Part shown: positions 43,868-56,638 of the stretch, piece by piece
How positions within the stretch are numbered: the first letter of the stretch is position 1
Layout of the letters: each line of letters starts with the position of its first letter
Notes under the pieces: model-generated
What the model was told of the DNA's origin: nothing
The model's input: the letters and a program-made list of their open reading frames with translations, nothing else
Databases searched by the model: none
Assembly (NCBI GenBank): GCA_963971225.1
Contig: OZ020268.1
Coordinates: 112,746,830-112,810,829, forward strand
Source: Melieria omissa
Taxonomy: Eukaryota; Arthropoda; Insecta; Diptera; Ulidiidae
Direction of reading: 5' to 3'
DNA: 64,000 nt
Translations under genes and position numbers: made by a program

Positions 43868-46800
43868 TTAAAATACATTTCGGCAAATGGGACATGTGGA
43901 CTTGCTACTCGTCGTAAACCACTTGTACTGTAATCAGAAAGAGAAACACGCATTTGAAACGGCTGTGCTCTGCACAATACCACACAGGGCCACACTTACC
44001 AAGCAGGGTCCGTGGAACTTCTTCTTGCACGTCTTGCATGTGAGCTTTGGCAATTGGCAGGTGTCTTGGTGTATCACTGTGTAGCAAACGTAGCACTCCT
44101 CTACGCCTTCGAACTTCTTGTCCAGATTATTCTTCCACAATGTTAGACCATCGAAAATTGTGCCGTTCTGCAAATATTTGTGGAAGACAAAGCCAAGGAA
44201 AACATGAAATAATTGCGGCCACAACAGCGAAATGGCGCTTCGGCTGACCTGATGCGTGAGGAATATGGTTAGTTGCATGCCGACGTTGCGTGATGTCGAT
44301 CGTCCGCCAATCTGTTTGCCGCATTCGACTTTCACAGCGCCCAGCGGGTAGTTGGGCGCCAGCGTTATCACCAGCTCCATGCGCGCCTCGTCAATAGAGT
44401 AGACGGCGAGCACTTCGCGCGTTGACGTGTGCACTGTCACCTGCAGTTCAACATTCACAAAACCAATTCATTCGCATCGAGAACCCTTATTTCACTACCC
44501 CCCCAACCCCAAGTTTTATTTCTCTTGCCTGCATATTCTCGTGCTTCTCCTTTTTGTTACTGATGGATTTGAGCTCCTCGGTGCAAATTAGCGGCGACAC
44601 AAAATTCGTTGTCAGCTTGTCCACGAACGCCTTCTGACGCGACGGGCTGGTGTTCCACCATTTGCGCACCACGGCGGGCAACTTCCGCAACACTTCCGCG
44701 TACAGGTGGCACGCATACTTCTCCAGCGATAGATTCCGTTCTGAAATGTGATCGAGTTTGTCGTTTAATCAAAAACTCAGCATAGTGTCAAATGCCAATA
44801 AAAAGTAAAAATCACCAAAAAAAAATAAATAGTATTTTCATCTTATTTTACAGCTACAGACAAGTCTTAAAACATGGCGTTAACGTTTGACAAAATTCCA
44901 AGTACCGAAGAAATTAAGCTCGAGCAGCACAAGGATCCGGCTCCACCGACCGTCCTCGATGAGCTCGCAGTTGCAGATTTGTTGTTGCAGCAGCGGACGA
45001 CAGACTGCAAAAGCATCAAACCTCTCTATAAACCAAGCAAGAAGCGTCCGCGCTTTATCTATCGGTTCGTCTGCTTTTGTCCGCCGTACCGTCCGCACTA
45101 TCCATGCAAGCACGCGGGCAACGTCATCATCGACCGCGATGTGCTCACCAAGGAGGAGCACATTTGCTACCTGTCCACGCCGCGCGAAAACATGGCCTAT
45201 CCGCGCAAGAGTCCGCGCTACTACTCGAAGCGGGCCGTGTTGCCGGCATGCACAGCGCGCATCCAGCAGCTGGCCCTGCCGCATGTGAGGCGCGTCGAAG
45301 AAACCCTACATGACTATCAGCACCTGCTGAGAAAACGTCAGCGCAACGCGCTCAAGAAGCTAATTGCCAAGCAGCCCGAAGTGACGGCCACCACCGTTTC
45401 GACGGCCCTCGAGCTCATCGAAGAGGAACGGCGCCTGGAACGCGTCGCCAAGAACATGCGAAAGCGCGAGTGCAAACGCCTCAAGAAAAACATTCTGCGC
45501 AAACAGCAGAAGCAGATAAGACAGATCATCTGCGTTCTATTTGAAGAGATGAAGGACTTCCTGCTCAACGATCAGTTCCTCGTCGACGAACGGTCGACGC
45601 TGTGTGCCGTCATACTTGAGCAAATACGAAATTTTACAGGTAAGATCTGAACAACGCCACGCCTCGATTCGGGGGCCATATCGCCACAAACTCGATTATG
45701 CATCTTTCGCTGCACTTGCAGACAAGGAGTTCTACACGACAAGCAATTTGCGCGAGTACCAGCAAATATTGGCCAACAACCTCACAGTATGGATAAACAA
45801 GTTCATCTCAAATCTGAACATCCACCTAGCGCCACCACCACCGCCACCGGAACGCATGGATCCAGATGCATTCCTGCCGGTCAAGGACTACATATCGTGC
45901 TCGGAATCGGGCGAGGACGAAACCGTTGCCACGGGCCCCGACTTCTATTATGGCGAGAACAGCGCCGAGGAGGACATCCCATTCAACTTCGAACTGCAGA
46001 CGGAAGAAACTATGATAAATACCAACCCGTGATTTGCGTCCAAGTGAGACCCTTGTAGATGTCGCTGTTCATTATTTTGGAATCGTGATTTTTTAGTATT
46101 TCGATCGGCATCGCACGAAACAGAAAGTGTAGCAAATTCTGGAATTGCAAGTGTGGTTTATTTGTTTAACTTTGTCAAATATATAATTATTCAGTGAATT
46201 CGTGCATGCGTACCTCCTCGTACTTGTTCTCATTCAGCCAGCTGGTGTACACGGATCGCAGCGAGACGGGCGAGTTCGCGCAAGCATATATGATGCAGTC
46301 CCACAGCAGCAGGTAGCTGAGTGCCTCGTTGCGTTCGATGGGCTCCAGGTTTGCAATTTCGGTTATCTTGAAGCTACATTTATGGTTACGGTTAAAGGAA
46401 ATTCATTACAGAACTCGCGCCTCTGCAATTGGCTGTGGACTATGAGGAGCCATAACCAATTGCAAATCTTATAGAGGGAAATATTTGCGCGGAATCGGTC
46501 TTAACATAAATTCAAAACGTGCACCCTAGACCATTGATTAATTGAGATGATTGACACTTACCTAAACTCCTTCAAATACTTTTGTATGGGAAAATCATAG
46601 CGCGCTAGGTAGTCTTCGAATCGATTGAGGTAATGCCACTTGGCAATTTGGCTCTGGCCCTCCAATGTTTCGCTCTTCTGCTCGAAGGTCTCAATGTCAT
46701 CGGCCACAAAGAAGCGTGTCAATTGCCGCACAATGTACACACAAGTTATGCGCATGTTGTGTATGGGATTCGACAAGTTCTTCAGCAGGAAATTGCACAC

Positions 46801-49800
46801 ATTGTCCAGCGTGATTTTCGTTGATCCTTTGCTAAACTGTAAGAAAGAGTATACGAATTGCAGCACAAACAACAACAAATTTCCCCAAAACTACTCACAT
46901 TGTACACGATACCGTAGTCCAGCCGTTCAATGGCTGGTGTAATTTGCTCCAGTATCGCCATGTAGCATTCAACATTTTCCGCGGAATCGCCATCTGCAAC
47001 AAACCCATTCGCAATTTACGTATGAAACTTTTGTAGATAAAGAGATTGTCAAATTTTATTTGCGTACCTTGTGCATTGGAGAGACTGTAGAATGATTTGA
47101 ACAATACCAAAGTCACTTCACGCACAAAGAGACTCTCCCACTCGTCGATCATATTCTTGAGAAGCTCTGTCGAACTTTTCTGCTTCTCTTCGATTATGAA
47201 CTTTGCTAGAGCAGCGAATAGGCGGAACACACTGGCAATAAATAACGCCGCCTGCAACAAACATAAACATAAAATGTCTCTTTATGGTTTCATTTATACC
47301 AAACAATGCAATACTTGCCTTTGGATTTGAGTATGCTTCGATGGATTTGGACACGCTTAGCACCCATGCGCTCAATCCAATACGTATGGCATCCCAGTTC
47401 TTGATCGTTAGTTCGTACGGGAATTTATCCAGCACCGTCACCAGTACATTTATATACTCAACCACGTCCACGACTGCGGCGAACTTTTGGCTTTGGATTT
47501 CACTAAATTGATAAGCGATTTGATTGATAGTTGTTAACAGATAAGTTGGTTCAATGGCTCAAGTTTGCATTCTACTCACACATTGTACAGCAGCAAATCC
47601 TTTTGGTTGTGCTGCTTCTCAGCCACGGCCGTGACAAACTGCAAGACGGACTCGATGATATTTTTGTCAGATTTTTCGTTATATTGTTCGCTGAAGTTAT
47701 TATTGACAAGGCAGCGAAAGACGGCGCATTTGATCCACATGGCGCTGGGCTCTGTGCGCATGATGGTACTTTGGGCTGTAATCGATTTAGGCTCAAGTTT
47801 TGGCAGCAAATACTGCAAAAGAAATAAAATGAAATATTACAGTGACAGAAATTGCAAAAGAGGACAATTCTAATGAAAAAAAATGAATTAAAGCATAAAT
47901 AAATTTAAGTGAAATGGACATAAACTAACCAAATGAAACTAGAAAAGTATATCTACACATAATTTTAATCAACAGCCACTGATTTTGGGGGAAATATATA
48001 ATTACAATTTTTTGCTGTGGTTTGTGCTGTACTCGAAGTTGTTAAATATAAAATTAAATGAAAAATGCAAAAATGCTACCAAACCGCTACCAAAAATTAA
48101 GTAAAAACTAAAACGAATTAAATATATTCAAAGTTACTTTTAGAATGCTATATAAATTAGAAGCAAAAAATCAAACTATTCCAAATAAAATCCAATCACA
48201 CAAACACCTTCAACAATACGAAACCAGCTTTAAAATGCAATATATATTTACAAGACACCCACTGCATCAAATATACTTTACCTGAAGGCTGTTCACATAA
48301 GCTTTCAAACAGTTTTGACCAATAAAGTACTCAGAGAGGTCTTCTGCAAGCAGTATCGTTGCATTCTCTTCGAATTGAGCGTATTGCTGGTAGTGCACCA
48401 AGAATGTCAGCGAACGGCATGGCATAATTTCGGTCTCCTTGGCCGCTTCCTGCAGCAGTCGCTCTTTCACATTGCCCACAATTTCGCACTCATTGCTCAT
48501 AAACATAACCACAACCTCAGAAAGTTCCAGAATCAATGTCTCAATGTTGGCATCAATCTGATGTCAAATAAGATAGGTTACTGAAAGAAGTATGAAAACC
48601 GAATATTTCCAGCTTACCGCTGCTGCATTGCTCAAGAGACTGTCGCCTACGGCAGCTATGTTAATGCATTGCAATATTTCCTCATATAATGCATCTGACC
48701 AGTGATTCAGCAAATTCTCATTGGGATCACAGTAATCGTCGGTGACCTCATCGTCAGCGCCCTCGCCAGCCGCACATTTCTGCGTTGTACCTGTTTTGCA
48801 CACCAATTTCGAAATGGTGCAGAATTTCAGTAGCGTTTGTCTGAAGATTGATTGTAGCTCAACGATCGGCACGCAGCTATCGCACAGTTCCACATCTGTG
48901 GCGACTGCAGACTGGAGCGCCTCCAGAAATAGACAGTGCTGCGCCATTTTTTGCACCGCCTGCGTTGTCTTGTCATTCGAGCTCCAGAAGCCCAGCATGG
49001 TCGAGTCGATTTTCTGCCAACGCTCCTCCTCGACTTCAATATTCTCAGTGGAGCAAATAATAAACTTGGCCATTGAATCGGCCATGCCATTAATGGCGCT
49101 CGCAGGCAAGTCATCCGCCTCCAGACGTCGACGTACAATATCGGCGCACATGCACAAAAGTGACTCGTCGATGGTGATGTCCTCGCTTGAGAGTGCATCC
49201 TCCCAGCAGGTCGTTATCTCCCAGAGTGTATCCTGCGATATGAATTCGTTAACAGTGCGCTCCATGGAGAACTTGAAGAGCTTCAGAAAGATTTCGCGTT
49301 GCATTGCCTCCGAAGAGTTGCCATTGCTGCAGATAACAGGCATTATTTGGGCTATAAAGCTGCCACAGGCGTCAGCCATTTCACCCAAAACTGCGGCGTC
49401 TAGTGGCTCGGACACAATCCCGAGCAGGGCGTCTACGGTCTGCGTAGCAATTAGAATTTCGCCGGCATCTGTCTGAAAGAAGCATTTGTGCAACAGGTTC
49501 AACTGCTCCTGCGAGTTGTCGGCAAAGATGTTGCGTGCCACATTGACAATTATGGCACTGGCCTCGGGTCCCGACAGCAACGTCCGCATCTCCGGCTCAA
49601 CGCAGAGTGGATAAGAGAGCAGGCGCTGCAGCACTAGCGACTGCACGTGCACTTGTGGCAGCTGAAAGTTACAAATCAATACAATATATCATACAATACA
49701 ATATCAAATCTTTTTCATCACTTACTGTCAGTAAATGTGCATTTATATACGCGAACCGCTGGGGTTTCTCGAGGAATTGCAGTATCTCAAAAACAATGTC

Positions 49801-52091
49801 CACTACCACTTCGCACGCTTCCTCGTCAACAGTGCCAATGAGGCCCACGAACAGTTTCAACGTCTCGGACAGATTGCTGTTGTCCGTAATGCTCGCATAG
49901 AAGTCAGCATCGGGGAACATTTTGGTGAGGCGCCGCACACTTTGCATGCACTTGGCAGAGCTGCCCTTCTCCACGTTATCCAAGCACATGCGCACTAACT
50001 GCACTACCAGCTGCTTCAGTTCCTTTTGTATGAACGCAGCGGTGCTCTCGCTCGGCGATATTTTGCGCTCGTCGGTATGATGGAGCGTTGCAGCGCACTT
50101 GTCACTGGCATCAGCCTCAGTTTCGGCAAACTTTACCCGCTGATCTTCCAGACTCGGATTGGCAGAGTGCAAACTCTGAACCAGCTCCAATATACGCTCC
50201 ATAAATTCCCTCTTCTCAATACCTTTTGTAATCAGCTGAAAAATTCGTTTCCAGAAAGCATCCAGCAACTTTGCATAGAGTGACCCATTGCCGCTTTGCT
50301 GACGCTCGGTCCAGAATGCTGCCAGCGCCGCGATATGCTGGTAAATGTACTTCACTGCCACACTGTCGCTGTTCATAGACCACTCGGCGAGTTCCAGTAC
50401 ATTTTCTTCCAATAATCGCATAGCAAAGGCTTCTTCCTCTACTGATGGCCCGGCACCTGACACGACGGTTTTGTTCAACTTCTGCAGCAAAAATCGCAAG
50501 CACTCAAAGAACGATTTAGTAATGACTGCGCACTCGGCTTTCGAAAGCGCAACGCCACCGCAACTTTGCGCACAGACGGCCCCCTTGAAGTCGTTGAAGA
50601 ATTGCAGGCAGAACTCGTGCCAGTTGCCATCTGGAAGACACTCAGGTGACAGCTTCGAAAAGAACGGCAACAAATTGGGACAGATCGCTTGGGCGTTGCG
50701 GTTGAAGTTATTACGCAGCAGTGAGGAGATCTTAGGCAGCACAGATTTCTTAAAGCTCAGTCCCGAATACCTACAATAAAATGAGATCACTAATCGATAT
50801 ATCTTCAAGAAAGGCAGCAACAACTACGAACCAGTCATCGTAGTTGGATTGCACGAGCAAAATGCAACCCCACACTTGCGGCGCCACCACCGGATCCGAC
50901 TCGTCGATGTTCTGAAAGCACACCGCTATAATCTGCGCCTTTGACTGGAGCACCACATTCGCCAAACTGGGATGTTGCAGCAGCTGATAAATGAGCTCAA
51001 ACCAAGCCGCTCTGCAAAATCATAAAAACCGTGAAAGACGAAACGGCAAACAATTATGTATCCCACATTCTTACTTTAAGGTTGGCAACTTGTTCTTTGC
51101 GAAGCTCCAGAACTTTTGGTGCCCCAACAAGCTTTGTATGCTCGCATGCACCTGAGTCAAGTCGGCACTCTTCGTGTGCTCTACGAAGAAGGATAGTCCA
51201 CGCAGGCTGCAGACAATAGTGCGCTGATACTTCTGCTCAGCCTCCTCCGGTGCCAGGCTCTTGCCGCTCGACAGCGTTGCCGCCGTGTGGAAGGTTATGT
51301 TACGCGTCACATATTCCACAATCTCCGTCTGACAGTGCAGACACACCTCCTGTGTACGGTTGGCGTTTCCGGCGAAGGTCTCGCGGAAGCTGGCACTAGC
51401 GATACTTGCTGCAGGCGCATAGTTATCAAAATGACTCACCAGCCAGACAGGAACCAGCTGCTTTAGGTACGGCGCAATGGCGCGCTTGCACTTAGATACC
51501 AGCAGCTGTAGCGCTGTCTGGGCCAGCTCGCGTACATTGTGCTCCGTGTCTGCGGCCAGGTTATGATAGAACTTGGGCCAGAGCGGCAGTAGGGATTTGA
51601 TGGTTTCGATGTCGGACGCCTGCACAATGTCGATGAACTCTTGCAGTGCCTTTTTCTTCGTCATCGGGTCTTTCTTGGTCATTTTACGCATTATCAGTTG
51701 GAATTGTGGATTGATGCTCGCGTCGAATGTGTCAGGCATGTGCTCGGCAGTGGCGAAGCCTGGCGCAAACGGCACCAATCCCAGATCCGAGTGCGCAGAG
51801 AAGCCAACAAAGGTGGGAACACCCAGCAGCTCGGCGCTGCGACTGCTGCTGGAGGGCTGAGGGGAAACGTATGAATATGGTAAAAATGGAAAATGTTACG
51901 ATGCAGTTTGTGTGCATGTCCAAATGCGCACTAACGCAAAAAGTCATTATTGCTATCCATGATGCAGATAACATTTTGCATATGTATCAGTACACCTGCA
52001 CTGGCCAGTAATTGTCAGCATATCTCACTATGATTTTACTTACTTTTGCATTATTTTTGGTACGCTGGTTCTGTTTCGATTTACCTCCCAT
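43868..52091 (-). CDS. Ltn1: Listerin, RING E3 ubiquitin ligase of ribosome quality control
   Basis: CDS complement(43868..43927, 44000..44167, 44249..44440, 44529..44740, 46027..46138, 46214..46373, 46562..46836, 46899..46993, 47068..47251, 47319..47502, 47580..47812, 48282..48557, 48618..49661, 49726..50770, 50832..51011, 51075..51856, 52044..52091): 5250 nt, 1749 aa; human listerin is about 1766. It begins MGGKSKQNQRTKNNAKPSSS and FVGFSAHSDLGLVPFAPGF, has a long HEAT-rich middle, then LSYLLLWDCIIYAC, an RWD region (STREVLAVYSIDEARMELVI, NYPLGAVKVECGKQIGG, LTLWKNNLDKKFEGVEECYV) and the terminal RING CYVCYTVI...CKTCKKKFHGPCLYKWF...STCPICRNVF. From family knowledge it ubiquitinates nascent chains on stalled 60S subunits. 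Two introns use GC donors (after 47319 and 44529), and the intron after 50832 has a weak GTTCGT donor. Confidence 0.94.
44874..46032 (+). CDS. Unrecognised two-exon gene nested antisense in Ltn1
   Basis: Exons 44874..45639 and 45722..46032 (1077 nt, 358 aa); donor GTAAGA, acceptor TGCACTTGCAG, phase 1. The ATG (AAAAC-ATGG) follows an acceptor-like TTTTACAG at 44853, suggesting a 5' UTR intron. GC-rich codon use over more than 1 kb argues for a real gene. Seen: a Cys/His-rich patch at about 67-80 (CFCPPYRPHYPCKH), a strongly basic helical region at about 150-215 (LLRKRQRNALKKLIAK, RRLERVAKNMRKRECKRLKK), a Pro run, and an acidic C-terminus (SCSESGEDETVATGPDFYYG). No known domain was recognised. 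Codons 46027-46032, including the stop, overlap Ltn1 exon 46027..46138 on the other strand. Fly genes nested like this are often testis-expressed; that is inference. Confidence 0.8.
47813..48281 (-). other. Ltn1 intron of 469 bp
   Basis: AT-rich, no ORF or repeat seen. It joins LQ|YLLPKLEPKS in phase 0. Confidence 0.6.
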
Positions 52092-52591
52092 GATCACAAG
52101 AAATTTTAATAAAACACGTCAAAAATACAAGCTAAGCAAATAAGAGGGGAAACAATCAAACGTCAAAGCAAACCATAGAGGGGTCAGCATTGATATTGCC
52201 ACATAAATAAAACTCTATATGTAAGCGGCAATTATTGATGTTAAACACAGAGATTTGTTCAATGGTGAACGTGCTTGCTCGAATTAATTACAAACATATA
52301 TGTAGTACTACATATAAGATTACAAAATATATACGGTTCCTACTATTTATCCTGTTTGTGCTCTAGGAGGGATTAATTACATATTGGTACAATTCAAACT
52401 TTAAACAATGTGGCTAGCATGTGGCAGCACTAGAAATTAGCAAAACGTAAACAGCACCTACAAAAACAACACAATGCACGTGCTCAATGCATTTAGTTTT
52501 ATTGTGAATGGTTTAGTTGCTAAAAGAAGATTTTTGAGGAGCCTATCTGTGGAATTGGTGAAGAAATAGTATAACATATAGTAAACTGATA
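52092..52591. promoter_or_regulatory. Divergent promoter region between Ltn1 and NOL11
   Basis: The two start codons are 500 bp apart on opposite strands, so both promoters and 5' UTRs must lie here or share elements. No DRE or TATA box was seen clearly; ATATATGTAGTACTACATATA-like palindromic text lies at about 52298-52318. Only the arrangement is directly visible. Confidence 0.5.
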
Positions 52592-54920
52592 ATGACAAAA
52601 TTCGTTACCTATTATAACCTGTGTCCGATTCACGATCCCAAGGAGTTTCTTGGCATCGCGCCAGATCGTGAAGATGGAAATATCATAACAACTGTGGGCA
52701 AGAACATCATTGTGGTCATTAAGGTATTTCCAACCAACGTAGCCAACGAAGTGGTCTTTGTTAAAACATCGCCCATTGCAGATCAGCACGCAGAAGCAAA
52801 TTCGTAGTTGGTCGGTACTTGAGAAGCTGTCGTCGAAGGTAGTGTTTGACAAACGAAGCGAGAGATATGTGGGAGTTTTTGCCAATCGCGCCATACGCTG
52901 CTGGGCCACCAATGTTTCCGATGTAAACAAAGTGAAGAAACTGAAGGTAAAGTCCGGAACACAACATAGATTGGCCACCTTGAACTCGTCTTACCTTTGA
53001 CCCTTTGGCTATAGTTTCAGAAAAACATTGCTGATCTTATCACTGCCGGCGACGACACCTTTGTGCTGTACAATAATGGTTCATGCGAGCTGCTGGCCGA
53101 TGCCTTGGAAAGGCGCAAAGAGGAATTCGAATCGGCATCGCATCAAAATTTCGATGCGACACACCCAAACCAGCCCCAATTGAGTAAAGCCAACATTGCG
53201 ACGCTGCCGGATGGACGGCAGCTGTTGACGTATTTTGTGCGTCAGCACAACAGTGAGGATCTGGATATGGTGCGAGTGCCGCTGGAAAGTGGCAGTGCTG
53301 CACCGAAACGCTTTAATCTAAAGCGAGAAAATCTTGATGTGCAGGTCACCGGGTATGCAGTGATAGAAGGCGATGACAGTCCGATGCTGCTGACCATTTG
53401 TGAGTAGAACTTATCAGCAAGGATTTGCCAATTACATACAACTAATTCAATTGCGATACGTAGGGTCTGACAAACGCATCTTCCTGATGAGTCTGCATGA
53501 TAACGTCGAGCCGGAGAAGTCTCCGGGGAATTTCGTGTCAATGCTGTCGACACTAAATGTGGACAGCCCCATGTCAGTGCTGGGCATTTCGAAGCATTTC
53601 GTGGCTATTTATGGTGCCAACAGTGGTCAAGAGGGCGCTTCTCTTCTGCTCTACAATACACAATTCAAACTGGTCAAAGCCAAACAGTTTTTTAAGGTTT
53701 ACTTTGATATCTCGCGTTTGTGGGCAGTGGACGACAACATTCTGTTGGCCATGGGCCAAAACCTGTCGGTGGTGACGTATCGCATGTCAAAGGAATTGCT
53801 GGCTGAACTGCTGGGCACCCAGAGCAAAAACGACTTTCAGGTACCGATCGAGGGCGATCACATAAACGAGGAGGACTTTCTACAGGACTGCTTGCAGTAC
53901 ACAAACAAGGCACCAGCCGCCACCGATACTAATGACGTTAGTTTCATTGAGGCATCAGAAGTCTCCGAACTGGCTATAGCCGATGGCAAATTTGTACCTT
54001 ACGAGGCCGTGTATGAGTTTGACAACGAGCTGCGCGCCGTTAGCCACAATCGCATGCATATTGAACTGGTACAGGATGAGCATCCGTTGGAAGATATCAG
54101 CATCACACCCATGTCCCAGTGCAGTGACGGACTTAGTCTGAGTGGCGAAGTGCAGCTTATTGCACGCCAGCTAGAACGCTGTGGTGCCAGCGAGCACGAG
54201 ATCACCGAAAAATTACTCACCGTGCTCATCAAAGCCAAATTGTTGCAGGACATTGCTGTCTGCCTGCAGCGTTATTCGAACGTTTCGGAAAAGATACTGG
54301 CGAAAACACTCAGTTTCGTACTGACTCAATATGCGCTGCCAAGTCGCAACGCTCAGCCGTTATTGAATTGCACAGCAGAGCCAGAGGAAAATGCGAACGC
54401 AGCGCACGCCGAAGAAGATGTCGGAGACTTTGACATTTTGGCGGCTAAACCGAGGCTCACAACATGTACAGCAGTGGAACCCAGCGATGTGTTGAATCTA
54501 GTGCTGTCCTGCTCCTTCGACACTGCCACCATGACGGACCATGTGCGTCGCGAGCTGAATTATGCAAAAGTGCTATTATTGCTGGAGCACTTGTACGAAG
54601 TGCTCACAAGCGAAGACGCGGCGGCTACACTCGTTGAAAGGCCTGGTTGCGCAGCACCCTGTGTCCAAACTGAACTGCAAGCGCTCCGCTGGTTTGGCGT
54701 TCTGCTGAATGCACATTTCCAACAGTTGGCGCTATCTAAGGATCTGCGCCTAATGGATTTGCTGTTGAAGTGGCACGAGCTGTTCAACAAGCACAAAACC
54801 GAAATTGTAGAGTTGGAACAACTAGCCGCCTTGCTGTACAGTATTGTACAGCGCAAGAAGATTTCCAAGGAGAAGAATTCCTCCAAGTGGTATTCCATAG
54901 AAGAGGTGGTGCTGTACTAA
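52592..54920 (+). CDS. NOL11: NOL11-like nucleolar protein (U3 snoRNP / t-UTP factor)
   Basis: Exons 52592..52723, 52782..52946, 53015..53399 and 53464..54920 (2139 nt, 712 aa; human NOL11 is 719). Exon 3 could instead start at 53021, a two-codon tandem acceptor choice (TATAG TTTCAG). The N-terminal half reads as a beta-propeller (DGNIITTVGKNIIVVIK, IRSWSVLEKLSSKVVFDKRS, NRAIRCWATNVSDVN, FVLYNNGSCELLADALERRK, KVYFDISRLWAVDDNILLAM). The helical C-terminal half ends IVELEQLAALLYSIVQRKKI, SKEKNSSKWYSIEEVVLY, close to the NOL11 terminus (YSIEVLELF). From family knowledge NOL11 works in pre-rRNA transcription and early 18S processing in the nucleolus. Polyadenylation signal at 54945. Confidence 0.85.
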
Positions 54921-56638
54921 TGTGTTTACATATTTCATTAATGTAAATAAATATTTTGAAGTTGGCTTCATACAAGTGAGCACCAACAAATGATTTTTTA
55001 TTTATCAGCAATTGTTATGAAATGTAACTAAAATTGTTAACTACAGGTATAACATAATTTATATCGATGTGAAACCAACCATAGTGTACGTTGTTCATAT
55101 TTTGTTTTTGTATGATTTCAGGATCCACTTAACAATTTTCAAAGACATGAACAAACACCTTAGTTCTACCTTTACCTTATGTACCTATACCTCCCCTACT
55201 TTAATGAGAATATCAGTCTTTGCACGTGTCAAAGTAATTGTTACATGGTGTTGCAAAGGATGGAATAGAAATTCTATGGGATCTCAAAGAAATAATAAGT
55301 AGTTAATTTTGTTTGCATAATTATTTTCATAGTAGCCATTATGATGGTTAAATCATTAATTCAATGGTTACTCTGAATTTTCATTACTTATTCCCTTTTT
55401 ATATATTCTTTACACATTCTTGTTTTGTAAGTGGAAATTTTTACTTTCGATTACTGCTAGTAAAAAGTTACACGTGTTGCTTGCCACATATGTATCTAAG
55501 TGTAAGTACATAGAAAAATGTCAGTGTTGGCAAATTCTATCGGTTCATGCGCAGCCAAACACGAGTTCATGCATAGTGATTCGTATGCTTGCATGTGTTG
55601 AATAGCTTTATACATTTTAGACCGAAATTAGTATTCTTTTGGCCAACAGCATATGTTTATAGGAATAGAGGAGAAACAAATAGTCGTCAATCAACAGCAG
55701 AAATCCTGAACGAAACGAGCAGTCAATTGGACAATTTACGAACTGGCCGCTAATGTAGCATAATAGAACACACAAATTTACATACAAACCAAATGCTGAG
55801 CATTTGTATGCTTATTTTTAGAATTTAAGCTTGATTGAAGAGGCGATATATATACATATGTGTGAAATCGGTTGCTTATAATAACCGTGAAAAGATTAGA
55901 GTTGAATTCAATATATGCATGTATGTGACATATGTTAGTATAAATGTTTGCTGTGCAAGTTTTCATGATTTTAATAGAGGACTATTTCAAAGATTTATGA
56001 AAATTCAGCTGCCTATTAAAAACTAAAGGAACTTAGTATATAGAAAACAAATAATGTATATGTATAATATATAACATATGATTGAAAACCCGATAACTGT
56101 ATTGTACGTGCGATTTTGTACACGTATAGAAGCGAGTATAGTTTTTATATATACTCGAGTATTGTTTTTATACTATTCTGAACAATGAGTTTGAAGCAAG
56201 AAATTCACTTTTAGGAATCATTCGACCTCTTTTGGCTAGTAAAACACAAAAGTAAGCGAACTAAAATATGGCTCATCTTGTAGTACAACTCTTCAGCTGT
56301 CTTCAAAAAAGTTTAAGGGTTTAAAGCCGCTGCTGACCATACGTTAGATTGCATATGAACTTAGAAAATTGGTATTCTAGCAGATTGCATTGGTCAAACA
56401 TAAACAGCGTTGGCCTCTTCAGTCGTTACAACAATGATCGATGAATGAATGTGAATTTTAGTAACGATGTGTACAAGCCAACAACAATGTTGTAAGGCTT
56501 GCAGCGCACTCCGGGCATTCCAGCTGGTGGAATGCTTCAGAAGAGTCATACTCTTTATGTTCTGACTGATTTCGTAATGACAAAATGTAAAGTTTTTAGA
56601 AAAAAAATTACAAAATTCTAGTTTAATAAATAATATGG
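54921..56638. other. NOL11 3' UTR and spacer
   Basis: AATAAA at 54945-54950 ends the NOL11 transcript about 25 bp after the stop codon. The rest is AT-rich, with TATA/ATAC simple repeats at about 56030-56150. No gene seen. Confidence 0.6.
54945..54950 (+). terminator. Polyadenylation signal of NOL11
   Basis: AATAAA 25 bp after the stop codon at 54920, implying a very short 3' UTR. Confidence 0.7.

Noticed and set aside
48742..49476. 244-codon ORF on the + strand
   Set aside because: Antisense shadow of the large Ltn1 exon 48618..49661. Its Ser/Ala-rich text follows from the codon pattern of the other strand.
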